This document shows positions 27,278 through 35,486 of a stretch of 64,000 nt of DNA, piece after piece; position 1 is the first letter of the stretch, and every line of letters starts with the position of its first letter. Source of the DNA: Aestuariibacter salexigens DSM 15300 (GTDB taxonomy: Bacteria > Pseudomonadota > Gammaproteobacteria > Enterobacterales > Alteromonadaceae); assembly GCF_000429145.1 (NCBI RefSeq), contig NZ_AUBH01000001.1:1-64000 (forward strand). Reading direction: 5' to 3'. The notes beneath the pieces are model-generated. The model did no database searches, was not told the DNA's origin, and saw nothing but the letters and a program-made list of their open reading frames with translations. The position numbers and the translations under genes are program-made.

Positions 27278-28939
27278 TTGCGGCGCATTCTCGCCCTTTC
27301 TCCAGCGCGCTTGACCACTATGTTCAAGCGCGACCCATGGCACTTATTACTGTTAGTGATAAGTGCCTTGTTGATGCTGCCCGTGCTGGCCGTGGTGGCC
27401 AGTTTACTTGAGCCTCAGTGGCAAACCTGGCGGCATCTGGCTGACACAGTATTATCAGGATATGTGCTTAACAGCGTCATTCTGGCAATAGGTACAGGTA
27501 TCGTCACCCTGGTGATTGGCACGGCCCTTGCGTATTGCATAGAACGCTACGAGTTTTATGGTCGGCGATGGTTACGCTGGCTGGCACTGCTGCCTCTGGC
27601 TATGCCAGCCTATATCATTGCCTACACCTACACCGGTCTGCTGGACTTTGCCGGCCCTGTGCAAACGGCATTACGTGACACGTTCGGCTGGCGCTACGGG
27701 CAATACTGGTTTCCTGAGATCCGCTCCATGGCTGGTGCGATCACAATGATGGGGCTGGTGCTCTATCCCTATGTCTATATTTTGGCGCGTAGCGCGTTTC
27801 GCGAGGAGTCTCAGCAGCTTCGTATGGCAGCAATGAGTCTTGGCGAATCTCCCCATATGTTGTTTTGGCGAGTATCTTTACCACTGGCTCGTCCAGCGTT
27901 GTTCACTGGCAGTGCGCTGGCCATGATGGAGGCGCTGGCAGACTATGGCACGGTGCAGTATTTCGGTATTCCGACGCTGACCACTGGCATTTTCAGAACC
28001 TGGTTTGGGATGGGGAATGAAACGGCGGCTGCGCAAATGTCAGCATTGTTATGCAGTGTTGTGCTGGTACTGCTGTGGTGGGAACAATATAGTCGCCGTC
28101 AACAGCGTTATCACCAGCAGACTCTGTCATCATCGACTATGCCGCGTCAGCGTTTGAGCAAAGGTAAAGCGCTGCTCATGACCTTGCTTTGTATGCTGCC
28201 GGTACTATGCGGTTTTATTATTCCTCTCCTGCAGCTGAGTTCATGGGCCATGCTTACCTGGCATGATAGCCTCACCAACGACTTTTTCACGTTGGCATTG
28301 AATAGCTTTATGCTGGCGTTTGGTGGCGCCATAGTGACGGTTATCGTGGCGTTGTTCCTATGCTACGGCAAACGTATCAAGCCAGACTGGCTGGCCAATG
28401 CACAAGTGCGAATAGCCTCACTGGGCTATGCTATTCCCGGCACCGTTATCGCAGTGGGTATAATGGTGCCCTTAACAGCACTGGACAGGGGCATCAATGC
28501 CTGGTTATTCAGCCTGTTTGAGTGGCGTCCGGGGCTGATTTTTTCAGGTACGGTGTTTGCCTTGCTACTGGCGTATTGTATTCGCTTTCTCAGCGTCGCC
28601 ATACACAACGTTGATAGCGGTCTGGCCAGAATCACTCCCAGCATGGATCAGGCCGCGAAATCACTCGGCAGAAGCACGACGAGCATGCTCAGAGACGTAC
28701 ATGCGCCGCTGCTAAAAGGCAGTCTATTAAGTGCGATATTGTTGGTGTTCGTGGACATTCTTAAAGAGTTGCCTGCGACGTTGATTCTGCGACCTTTTAA
28801 TTTCAATACGTTGGCAGTAAGAGCGTACGAGATGGCATCAGATGAACGACTGGTTGACGCCGCCTGGCCGTCAATCAGTATTGTGTTGGTTGGCATTTTA
28901 CCTATCATTTTTATAATGCGCGCGCTGGAGAAAAACTGA
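27278..28939 (+). CDS. fbpB: Ferric iron ABC transporter, permease
   Basis: 553-aa double-length permease with about 12 hydrophobic segments and two BPD-transp-1 (EAA) loops: AMSLGESPHMLFWRVSLPLARPA and AAKSLGRSTTSMLRDVHAPLLKG (regions), as in FbpB/AfuB. Starts with TTG 27278, 6 nt after fbpA; GGAAATAA lies upstream but spacing is long. An internal ATG at 27320 (MFKRDPWHL) just before the first membrane helix is an alternative start. Confidence 0.92.
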   Translation: MRRILALSPARLTTMFKRDPWHLLLLVISALLMLPVLAVVASLLEPQWQTWRHLADTVLSGYVLNSVILAIGTGIVTLVIGTALAYCIERYEFYGRRWLRWLALLPLAMPAYIIAYTYTGLLDFAGPVQTALRDTFGWRYGQYWFPEIRSMAGAITMMGLVLYPYVYILARSAFREESQQLRMAAMSLGESPHMLFWRVSLPLARPALFTGSALAMMEALADYGTVQYFGIPTLTTGIFRTWFGMGNETAAAQMSALLCSVVLVLLWWEQYSRRQQRYHQQTLSSSTMPRQRLSKGKALLMTLLCMLPVLCGFIIPLLQLSSWAMLTWHDSLTNDFFTLALNSFMLAFGGAIVTVIVALFLCYGKRIKPDWLANAQVRIASLGYAIPGTVIAVGIMVPLTALDRGINAWLFSLFEWRPGLIFSGTVFALLLAYCIRFLSVAIHNVDSGLARITPSMDQAAKSLGRSTTSMLRDVHAPLLKGSLLSAILLVFVDILKELPATLILRPFNFNTLAVRAYEMASDERLVDAAWPSISIVLVGILPIIFIMRALEKN

Positions 28940-28941
28940 GC

Positions 28942-30000
28942 ATGCACCACAACCCAATGATGTTAACTGCTGATGCCGTCAGTATTGCTTATGCCGAACA
29001 AACGGTGGTGCAAGATGTTTCCTTTGCGTTAGAGAGGGGACAGATAGGCTGCCTGTTAGGGCCCTCGGGTTGCGGAAAAACGTCGTTGTTGAAAGCCATT
29101 TCAGGCTTTGTCGATGTGCAACAGGGTAGTATTACGCTTCGCGACACCCTTGTCTCTGCACCTCATCACAATGTCGCTGTTGAAAAGCGTCATGTCGGTA
29201 TGGTGTTTCAGGATTTCGCGCTGTTTCCTCACCTTAGTGTGGCAGAAAATATTGGTTTTGGACTGCGCAAGCTGAGTGCGACTAAGCGGACTCAGCTCAT
29301 TCAGCAATTTGCTGAACTGGTTGGCCTGGCCGATGCGCTGTCCTGTTATCCGCATCAATTATCTGGTGGCCAGCAGCAGCGTGTCGCGATTGCACGAGCA
29401 CTCGCACCCGAACCAGACGTGTTGTTGATGGACGAGCCGTTTTCCAGTCTTGATAGTGAGCTGCGTAAACAACTGGCCAGCGATGTTCGATTCATTCTTA
29501 AGCAGACAGGTACAACTGCGCTGATGGTGACACACGATCAACATGAAGCGTTTGCGATTGCGGATAAAGTGGGGGTGGTACAGGGTGGTCACTTGCATCA
29601 GTGGGATACACCCTTCGTCCTTTACCATCAGCCGGCCACACAGTTTGTTGCAGAATTTATAGGCGAAGGGGTGTTTATCGACGCGGTTGTCCGGGACAAT
29701 GAGCTCATTACAGCGTTAGGCGCCTTTCCGTTGCCGGAACAAATGCCGGACGCTAACAACGGGTATAAGCTGTTAGTGCGACCGGACGATATTCGCCATG
29801 TAGATAGTAGTGCCTGGAAGGCGAAAGTGATCAACCGCGCCTTTCGAGGAGCCAATATTCTGTATTATCTGGAATTGCAGAGTACCGGTAACGAACGTGT
29901 GTTGTGTCTGGCACCGAGTCATCATGATCATAAAAATGGTGAAGAGGTGGGGATCACCCTGGATCTGGAACATCTGGTGGTGTTTCCGAAGCAGGCCTGA
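28942..30000 (+). CDS. fbpC: Ferric iron ABC transporter, ATP-binding protein
   Basis: 352-aa ATPase with Walker A GPSGCGKTS, signature LSGGQQQRVAIARALAPEP, Walker B LLMDEPF and switch histidine VTHDQHEA. A C-terminal TOBE-like regulatory extension (about 275-350) is typical for the FbpC/PotA group. Begins 3 nt after fbpB. It energises ferric iron import. Iron rather than another substrate is inferred from the binding protein and the Fur box. Confidence 0.92.
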   Translation: MHHNPMMLTADAVSIAYAEQTVVQDVSFALERGQIGCLLGPSGCGKTSLLKAISGFVDVQQGSITLRDTLVSAPHHNVAVEKRHVGMVFQDFALFPHLSVAENIGFGLRKLSATKRTQLIQQFAELVGLADALSCYPHQLSGGQQQRVAIARALAPEPDVLLMDEPFSSLDSELRKQLASDVRFILKQTGTTALMVTHDQHEAFAIADKVGVVQGGHLHQWDTPFVLYHQPATQFVAEFIGEGVFIDAVVRDNELITALGAFPLPEQMPDANNGYKLLVRPDDIRHVDSSAWKAKVINRAFRGANILYYLELQSTGNERVLCLAPSHHDHKNGEEVGITLDLEHLVVFPKQA

Positions 30001-30063
30001 CGCACGGGAAAACCAAATGCTGCTGTGCGCGGTATACTTACATAGCGTAAGAGGAGCAGATTT

Positions 30064-30510
30064 ATGTTTAAACAATTTGTGCAGTGGTTTGAAGTAAGGG
30101 CCGCTGACCCTCGTACTGGTCACGCCCATACCATAGAACTGGCCACTGCGGCACTTTTGTGCGAAATCATACGCGCTGACCAAAATACATCTGACGATGA
30201 ACAGCGCGTTTACCGCGATGTGCTCACTCAACATTTTTCACTGCAGGACAATGAACTTGAAGAGCTGATGAAGCTCGGTTCTGAGCATGTTGAAGAAGCA
30301 TCAGACCTGGTGCAATTTACGCGAGTCATTAATGCGGAATGCGATGCTAAACAAAAAGGCAAAATACTCGATGACTTGTGGCGTATTGCATTCGCAGACG
30401 GCGTATTGGACGCCCATGAAGAGCATCTGATTAGACGTATCGCTGATTTACTACACCTGCCTCATAGTCAGTACATCCAAAGTAAACTAAAGGCTGCAGA
30501 GCGATCTTAA
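30064..30510 (+). CDS. TerB-family (tellurite-resistance-like) protein
   Basis: 148-aa all-helical acidic protein with the TerB/DjlA-like pattern: ELATAALLCEIIRAD near the N-terminus, then DDLWRIAFADGVLDAHEEHLIRRIADLL, whose acidic D-G-x-x-D-x-x-E motif may bind metal. Function of stand-alone TerB proteins is not settled; tellurite resistance is only the family name. AGAGGAG precedes the ATG by 7 nt. It follows fbpC by 63 bp on the same strand and could be part of the same transcript. Confidence 0.82.
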   Translation: MFKQFVQWFEVRAADPRTGHAHTIELATAALLCEIIRADQNTSDDEQRVYRDVLTQHFSLQDNELEELMKLGSEHVEEASDLVQFTRVINAECDAKQKGKILDDLWRIAFADGVLDAHEEHLIRRIADLLHLPHSQYIQSKLKAAERS

Positions 30511-30539
30511 GGCTATCTGAATATGCAGCGATTGTTAGC

Positions 30540-30636
30540 TGTCTTTAATTTGCGACACAAAGAGGGGCTTTCTCAGCCTGTGTGATTATAACTTATTGAT
30601 TTTTAATGGTTATAAATTCTGGCACGTATCCTGATT
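30540..30636 (+). promoter_or_regulatory. GlrR-type binding site plus -24/-12-like element
   Basis: TGTC-N10-GACA at 30540-30557 is an exact match to the enhancer site of GlrR (QseF) described in Enterobacteriaceae. CTGGCACG (30619-30626) is a perfect sigma-54 -24 element. Ten bases after its GG comes GA (30633-30634) instead of the normal GC, so the -12 half deviates at one key base. The layout (enhancer about 95 bp upstream of a predicted start near 30646) fits an RpoN promoter for the EF-hand gene, with glrR itself 2.5 kb away. Confidence 0.5.
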
Positions 30637-30685
30637 AGTTGGTTGTACGCACATTGCGTTTTACCAACATTGAAGGAAAGTGATC

Positions 30686-30979
30686 ATGAAAAAAGCAGAA
30701 TTAATCGGTACCGCACTTCTTGCTGCAGTTTGTCTGCAGGTTATTTCTGCCGCACATGCCAATGAGCAGGACACCCTGCTAGCAAAGCTGGATTTAGATC
30801 GTGATGGATATATCACCTTAAAAGAAGCCTCTTCTGTACCTGAAATGCTCAAAGTATTTGGCTCAATTGATACCAATGAAGACGGTCGTCTGAGTCTTGA
30901 AGAACTGAACAGCGCAACACTTGAAAAGACATCAACTGACACCGCGTCAGTGCCTGCCGAAACCACTAAAAACCAATAA
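30686..30979 (+). CDS. Exported EF-hand protein, 97 aa
   Basis: It starts at ATG 30686 (GAAGGAAAG upstream) with signal peptide MKKAELIGTALLAAVCLQVI ending SAAHA-N. The mature part holds two EF-hand calcium loops: DLDRDGYITLKEA and DTNEDGRLSLEEL, both with canonical D-x-D/N-x-D-G spacing and a terminal glutamate. A Ser/Thr-rich tail follows. It is likely a periplasmic calcium-binding or calcium-sensing protein. It is monocistronic, with a terminator after it, and sits between a TerB gene and the glrK-qseG-glrR operon; the upstream region carries a GlrR-type site. Confidence 0.85.
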   Translation: MKKAELIGTALLAAVCLQVISAAHANEQDTLLAKLDLDRDGYITLKEASSVPEMLKVFGSIDTNEDGRLSLEELNSATLEKTSTDTASVPAETTKNQ

Positions 30980-31041
30980 ACGCGGCGGGCTACCTACTTC
31001 AAGAGTCTTTGCGCAATGGTGCGCAAAGGGTTACTTGGCAG

Positions 31042-31083
31042 CAAGGCACTGGCCATGGACAGATAATCAGTGCCTTGAATTTT
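31042..31083 (+). terminator. Terminator after the EF-hand gene
   Basis: CAAGGCACTG (31042-31051) pairs with CAGTGCCTTG (31068-31077) around a 16-nt loop and is followed by AATTTTTCTC. A second perfect hairpin, CTTTGCGC/GCGCAAAG, lies just before it (31007-31028) without a T-run. Confidence 0.7.
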
Positions 31084-31134
31084 TCTCAATTCAGGTACAC
31101 TACCGTCACGTTTTTATTCCACAGATGATTTGCT

Positions 31135-32544
31135 GTGCAACTTAAGTCGCTCCGACAACTCACTTTAGGCAGCTTTATTCTGGCTCTCGTACCGCTTGCT
31201 ACCTTGCTATGGCAAAGCCAGCGGGCGCTTGATCAAACTAGTCAGATGGCCGAGCAGGAAACCCGGTTCGCAGTCACCACTGTCAATAAAATGAGTGCTG
31301 TTGAGCGTCAGACCGCCGATCTTGAACGCCGCATGCGACAGTTCTTTGTCCTGCGCAGTGACGAATTCAGTCCTTTGCTTTACGCTTCGATGCAGGAAAT
31401 CTCCGAGGATGTTGGGACACTCTGTGAATTTACGTCCGCGCCCGACCTGTGCCGTCCTTATCAAAACAACCTCGACGCTTTGCAAGACTATGAACACATC
31501 AATGATGACATGTTGCTGGAAGCCAGACTTGCAGAATTGAGGCAGAGTATGTCTCAATTACGCCTATCGATCGACGCCATATTGGTCGACCGGATTGCTC
31601 AGCAGCAGTCAACGCTGACCAGCATGCAACGGCAACAAGCCTGGTCTACAGCGATATTGGTCAGTCTGTCATTAGTGCTATTACTGTACGGCTCAAAGCT
31701 GGTGGTACGGCCCGTCAATAAGTTAAAGCATCTGATCAGAGCCATCGCGTCCAACCAGACAGAGCTTCCCGACATTTCCAAACATGCGCCTTCTGAACTC
31801 ATGCAGCTAGAGAAGGATTTACACTGGCTATCAGAGCGTCTGCAACAGCTTGAACAACTGCGTGCTGTGATGCTCAGGCACGCTGCACATGAGTTAAAGA
31901 CGCCGTTGGCGAGTATGCTGGAAGGTTGCACACTGTTGCAGGAGCAGGTAGTCGGGCCGCTGACCGAACAGCAGCAGGAAGTGTTGGATCTGTTACTCAG
32001 TAGTACCAGGCGTTTGACACACCTGATGGAACAGCTGCTCGATTATAATGTGCTGCTGCAGCAGGCTGAGCCCACAATGGAGACAACGTCTCTAACATCA
32101 TTAATGCAGGAATGCATTCAGGAAAATGGTTTGTTATTGCAACAGCATGGCGCTGAGGTAAAGCTGCAACTTGACTGTGAGACGGCAACGATAGATGCCG
32201 AACTTTATCGCCGCATTCTGGATAATCTGCTATCCAATGCGGTCGCTCATGGAGCGAAAGGTAAGCCTCTGGCAATACGGATACGGCATAACAATAACCT
32301 CCTGATAACGGAGGTGGCGAATAGCGGCAAGCCCATTCCCGCTGCTATTCGCGCCAGCCTTTTTGAACCTTTCAAGCGCGGTCATCATAAACGTAATGAC
32401 AATGTGGTTGGCGCCGGGCTGGGTCTCTCGATCGTCGCAGACTGTGCGCGAATGATGCATGGTAGTGTAAAGTGTGTTGATGTTGATTATGCGGATGTAT
32501 GTTTTAGGGTATGTATTCCGCAGCATAGAAGTGAAGCATTATGA
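31135..32544 (+). CDS. glrK: Sensor histidine kinase GlrK (QseE)
   Basis: 469-aa membrane kinase: TM1 at about 12-28, periplasmic domain about 30-170 with two cysteines (FTSAPDLCRP area), TM2 about 172-192, and HAMP. The phospho-acceptor is H252 in RHAAHELKTPLASM. The catalytic domain has N box LDNLLSNAVAHG and GAGLGLSIVADCARM. The three-gene order kinase - lipoprotein - sigma-54 activator is the glrK-qseG-glrR operon. In enterobacteria this responds to envelope state and drives glmY/glmZ and rpoE. Its start is GTG 31135 without a clear ribosome-binding site; its stop overlaps qseG by 4 nt (ATGA). Confidence 0.87.
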   Translation: MQLKSLRQLTLGSFILALVPLATLLWQSQRALDQTSQMAEQETRFAVTTVNKMSAVERQTADLERRMRQFFVLRSDEFSPLLYASMQEISEDVGTLCEFTSAPDLCRPYQNNLDALQDYEHINDDMLLEARLAELRQSMSQLRLSIDAILVDRIAQQQSTLTSMQRQQAWSTAILVSLSLVLLLYGSKLVVRPVNKLKHLIRAIASNQTELPDISKHAPSELMQLEKDLHWLSERLQQLEQLRAVMLRHAAHELKTPLASMLEGCTLLQEQVVGPLTEQQQEVLDLLLSSTRRLTHLMEQLLDYNVLLQQAEPTMETTSLTSLMQECIQENGLLLQQHGAEVKLQLDCETATIDAELYRRILDNLLSNAVAHGAKGKPLAIRIRHNNNLLITEVANSGKPIPAAIRASLFEPFKRGHHKRNDNVVGAGLGLSIVADCARMMHGSVKCVDVDYADVCFRVCIPQHRSEAL

Positions 32545-33104
32545 CTGTTAGCAATAAAGGCGTCGCTGCCTTTCTCGGCTTGATAGTGTTGTGCCTGGGT
32601 GGATGCCAACAACTACCCGATTGGGCAAAAATGTCGCGTGACAAAAATGCGCATAACAAGACCATCTGCCTGGTTGAGCCGCCGGTGAAGGCGCCAGAGT
32701 ACAACTGTGATATACAGTACTGGCTGTTGTATTGGGCAAATGCCGATAGCATACCCTGGCCTGAACGCAGAACGGCAATCAGTACACTTGATGAATCCCT
32801 GGATGGACAGTTACGCAAGATATTGCTGAGTCAGCCGGTCAGTACGCCTTATCAGGACAGACTGCGTGCGCAAAGCTGGTTTGATGCAATAAAAAGTCGG
32901 CTTACCCAACCTGCCGCTGACGTGTTTACCGCGATTATGGCAAAGCCAAGTCAGCAATTACTGGAATTGGAATCAGCATTAACCGTGATGTCCCGGATCA
33001 ACACGCAACAGGCTAAGTCGACCGCTGAATTGAAGCAGAAGCTTCAGCAATTGATGAATATTGAAGCTGAATTAGTAGACGCGCAAAGAGAGCAGCAGCC
33101 ATGA
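32541..33104 (+). CDS. qseG: QseG-like outer-membrane lipoprotein
   Basis: 187 aa. Lipoprotein signal peptide with lipobox LGGC, so Cys22 region would be lipidated (VLCLGGCQQLPDW). The body is helical with two further cysteines (KTICLV and EYNCDIQYWLLYW) and ends in a coiled-coil-like helix rich in Gln and Glu. In E. coli QseG interacts with GlrK and modulates its activity. It overlaps glrK and glrR by 4 nt on each side (ATGA junctions), so the three are translationally coupled. Identified by context as much as by sequence. Confidence 0.8.
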   Translation: MTVSNKGVAAFLGLIVLCLGGCQQLPDWAKMSRDKNAHNKTICLVEPPVKAPEYNCDIQYWLLYWANADSIPWPERRTAISTLDESLDGQLRKILLSQPVSTPYQDRLRAQSWFDAIKSRLTQPAADVFTAIMAKPSQQLLELESALTVMSRINTQQAKSTAELKQKLQQLMNIEAELVDAQREQQP

Positions 33105-34444
33105 ATACCACATCCGAATCTTCAGCTTCGACACTACTCTTGGTTGACGATGATGAGAGCCTGTTACGCCTGTTGACGCTGAGGCTGCAGGGTGAGGGGT
33201 TTAACGTCATTGCAGTGAATGAAGGCAGCGAAGCGCTGCGTGTGATCGCATCACAGCATGTTGATGTGGTCTTGAGTGATTTACGCATGCCCGGCCTGGA
33301 TGGTATTAGTCTGTTCGCAGAAATTGTCGCAATGCGCTCAGAGCTTCCGGTCATCATTATGACTGCGCACGGTAGTATTGAAGACGCAGTGGATGCGACA
33401 CACCGCGGCGTATTCGGATTTCTGACCAAACCCCTTGACCATAAACAGTTGAACGCATTGCTTGATAAGGCGCTCAGCCAGGGGCAAACCGGACACCAGG
33501 GGCAATGGTGTGAAAATATCATCACCCAGTCGCTGGAAATGCAGCAGATACTAGATCAGGCGCACCGCATCGCTCAACGAGATGTGAGTGTACTGCTGAC
33601 CGGCGCCAGCGGAACCGGTAAAGAGCTGTTAGCGCAGGCCATGCATCAGGCAAGCCCCCGTGCTGACAAGCCGTTTGTTGCCATAAACTGTGGAGCATTG
33701 CCGGAAAACCTGCTGGAATCTGAACTGTTTGGTCATGCTAAAGGTGCGTTTACCGGTGCCACTCATGCCCACAACGGACTGTTTAAAGAAGCCGATGGCG
33801 GCACGTTATTTCTGGATGAAATTGGCGATATGCCAATGACCCTGCAGGTCAAGCTACTGAGGGCCTTGCAGGAGCGCAAAATCCGTCCGGTTGGCAGTAG
33901 TAAGCAGGTCGATATCGACGTCAGAATTCTGTCTGCCACCCACAAAAACCTCAACGACGAAATGCGTGACGGTAATTTCCGAGAAGACTTATACTATCGA
34001 CTTAACGTGGTTAATCTGCGCCTGCCTACTCTGCAAGAGCGCAGCGAAGATATTCCTATTCTGGCCAGGGCGCTGCTGAAACAAAGCGCTGACAGACACG
34101 GTGTCGACGTCACACGTTTTTCCGATGATGCCATGCAGTTGTTGCTGACCGATAACTGGCCGGGCAATGTCAGACAGCTGGTTAACGTGGTGGAGCAGTG
34201 CGTGGCCCTTACGCAAACGCCGGTTATACCCGCGCATCTGGTAGAACAGGCGCTATCCTCATCGTCACAAAACTGGCCAACGCTGACCCAGGCCAGAGAC
34301 GCATTCGAACACCGCTATTTATGTAAACTGCTTAAAATGACCGAGGGCAATGTCACCCGAGCAGCTGAACTGGCCGGACGCAATCGTACCGACATGCACA
34401 AGCTGATGAAAAAGCATCAATTGGAAGCAGTTGATTTTCGCTAG
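33101..34444 (+). CDS. glrR: Sigma-54-dependent response regulator GlrR (QseF)
   Basis: 447 aa. Receiver domain with D16/D17-type acidic pair and phospho-acceptor D60 (VVLSDLRMPGLDG). AAA+ domain has Walker A GASGTGKE, an intact GAFTGA loop (HAKGAFTGATHAHNG) needed to contact sigma-54, and Walker B GGTLFLDEIGDM. A C-terminal Fis-type helix-turn-helix (about 405-447) follows. It activates RpoN promoters from TGTC-N10-GACA enhancer sites; one such site lies 2.5 kb upstream, before the EF-hand gene. The start overlaps qseG by 4 nt. Confidence 0.92.
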   Translation: MNTTSESSASTLLLVDDDESLLRLLTLRLQGEGFNVIAVNEGSEALRVIASQHVDVVLSDLRMPGLDGISLFAEIVAMRSELPVIIMTAHGSIEDAVDATHRGVFGFLTKPLDHKQLNALLDKALSQGQTGHQGQWCENIITQSLEMQQILDQAHRIAQRDVSVLLTGASGTGKELLAQAMHQASPRADKPFVAINCGALPENLLESELFGHAKGAFTGATHAHNGLFKEADGGTLFLDEIGDMPMTLQVKLLRALQERKIRPVGSSKQVDIDVRILSATHKNLNDEMRDGNFREDLYYRLNVVNLRLPTLQERSEDIPILARALLKQSADRHGVDVTRFSDDAMQLLLTDNWPGNVRQLVNVVEQCVALTQTPVIPAHLVEQALSSSSQNWPTLTQARDAFEHRYLCKLLKMTEGNVTRAAELAGRNRTDMHKLMKKHQLEAVDFR

Positions 34445-34455
34445 CCGCGTGGTGT

Positions 34456-35349
34456 TTACAGCAGCGAATCCTGGGTAACCAATGACGGCAGGTTTATATC
34501 CGGTATGTCATGCCCTGAACCGCAGTCGCGCAGCATACCTGCAAATAACTCTGCCAGCCAGGGTGCCATGCCGTTGTCTGGCATGTGCAAGAAAAACGTC
34601 ACATCTTTACCGTCGTTTAGCCACTGTGTCACCTTGCGCACCCAAGGTTCTAGAAACGCGCGGTTGGCGGATAAATCGGGATGGCCGACATAGCGAACCA
34701 CGGGATGGTCAGCGGTGGCAATGACATTGACTGGCACACGGGGTTTCTTGGCTTGCACGTCTGTCAGTAGGTCGTCCCCATTCGCATCTGCACTGAACAA
34801 TGCCCTTGTATCCATTATGATGCGATTGACACCATGGTCCATAAGCATGCGATTTAGTCTGGCTTCATCATCTCCCTTGGCAAAAAGTAAGGGGTGACGT
34901 ACCTCAACGGCAAGCGTGGTGAGCGGTGCAATATGACTGAGAAAATTACGTAGATCAGGTAATTGTGATGGATCAAACGACGCAGGTAGCTGCAACATCA
35001 TTAGTCCCAGCTTGTGTTGCAGTGAAGATAACAGTCGCAACTGCTGCTTTGCTGCATCTATCGACTCAGTGAGCGTGCCTTTGTGGGAAATATCCTGATG
35101 GAATTTGAAGCTAAAACGAAACTGAGAGCCCACACTATCATTCCACCTGTGCACCGTGGTCTCGTCTGGCAAATGATAAAACGTTGTATTTCCCTCTACG
35201 CTATTAAACCGTCTGGCATAATGACTAAGGGCTTCCTGCTTTGGTGTCGAGGTGCTGAACCATCGGCCAAACCAATAAGGATGTGACCACATAGGGCACC
35301 CAAAATAAAGACGTCCGGTCGTGGTGGCGTTAGTTGTTGAATTTATCAT
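34456..35349 (-). CDS. DUF72 (YecE-family) protein
   Basis: About 297 aa with the DUF72 TIM-barrel-like pattern: GRLYFGCPMWSHPYWFGRWF at the N-terminus, RFNSVEGNTTFYHLPDETTVHRW, FKFHQDISHKG, and the terminal FFLHMPDNGMAPWLA. The biochemical role is unknown for the family. yecE is also close to aspS in E. coli, consistent with orthology. ATG 35349 is preceded by AAAGAG at 9 nt; a GTG at 35367 is an alternative start. Convergent with glrR (11-bp gap) and divergent from aspS. Confidence 0.88.
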   Translation of the reverse strand: MINSTTNATTTGRLYFGCPMWSHPYWFGRWFSTSTPKQEALSHYARRFNSVEGNTTFYHLPDETTVHRWNDSVGSQFRFSFKFHQDISHKGTLTESIDAAKQQLRLLSSLQHKLGLMMLQLPASFDPSQLPDLRNFLSHIAPLTTLAVEVRHPLLFAKGDDEARLNRMLMDHGVNRIIMDTRALFSADANGDDLLTDVQAKKPRVPVNVIATADHPVVRYVGHPDLSANRAFLEPWVRKVTQWLNDGKDVTFFLHMPDNGMAPWLAELFAGMLRDCGSGHDIPDINLPSLVTQDSLL

Positions 35350-35486
35350 CACCCAGTGCTCTTTCACGCAATCAGCGCTGACAACGTGCTGTGCTTTAAT
35401 GCGGTTTTGTTTATACTATGCCGCCTTAAATTTCGGTTATTTTAAACGCTGTCATAATGACGACATCAAGTAGAGGCGTAGACTAC

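Noticed and set aside
30980-31134. A glmY-like small RNA before glrK
   Set aside because: Two hairpins are present, but there is no promoter of its own, no GlmY-like sequence, and the second hairpin is adequately explained as the EF-hand gene terminator.
33013-33525. A 170-codon frame antisense to qseG/glrR
   Set aside because: Shadow frame over the receiver domain of glrR.
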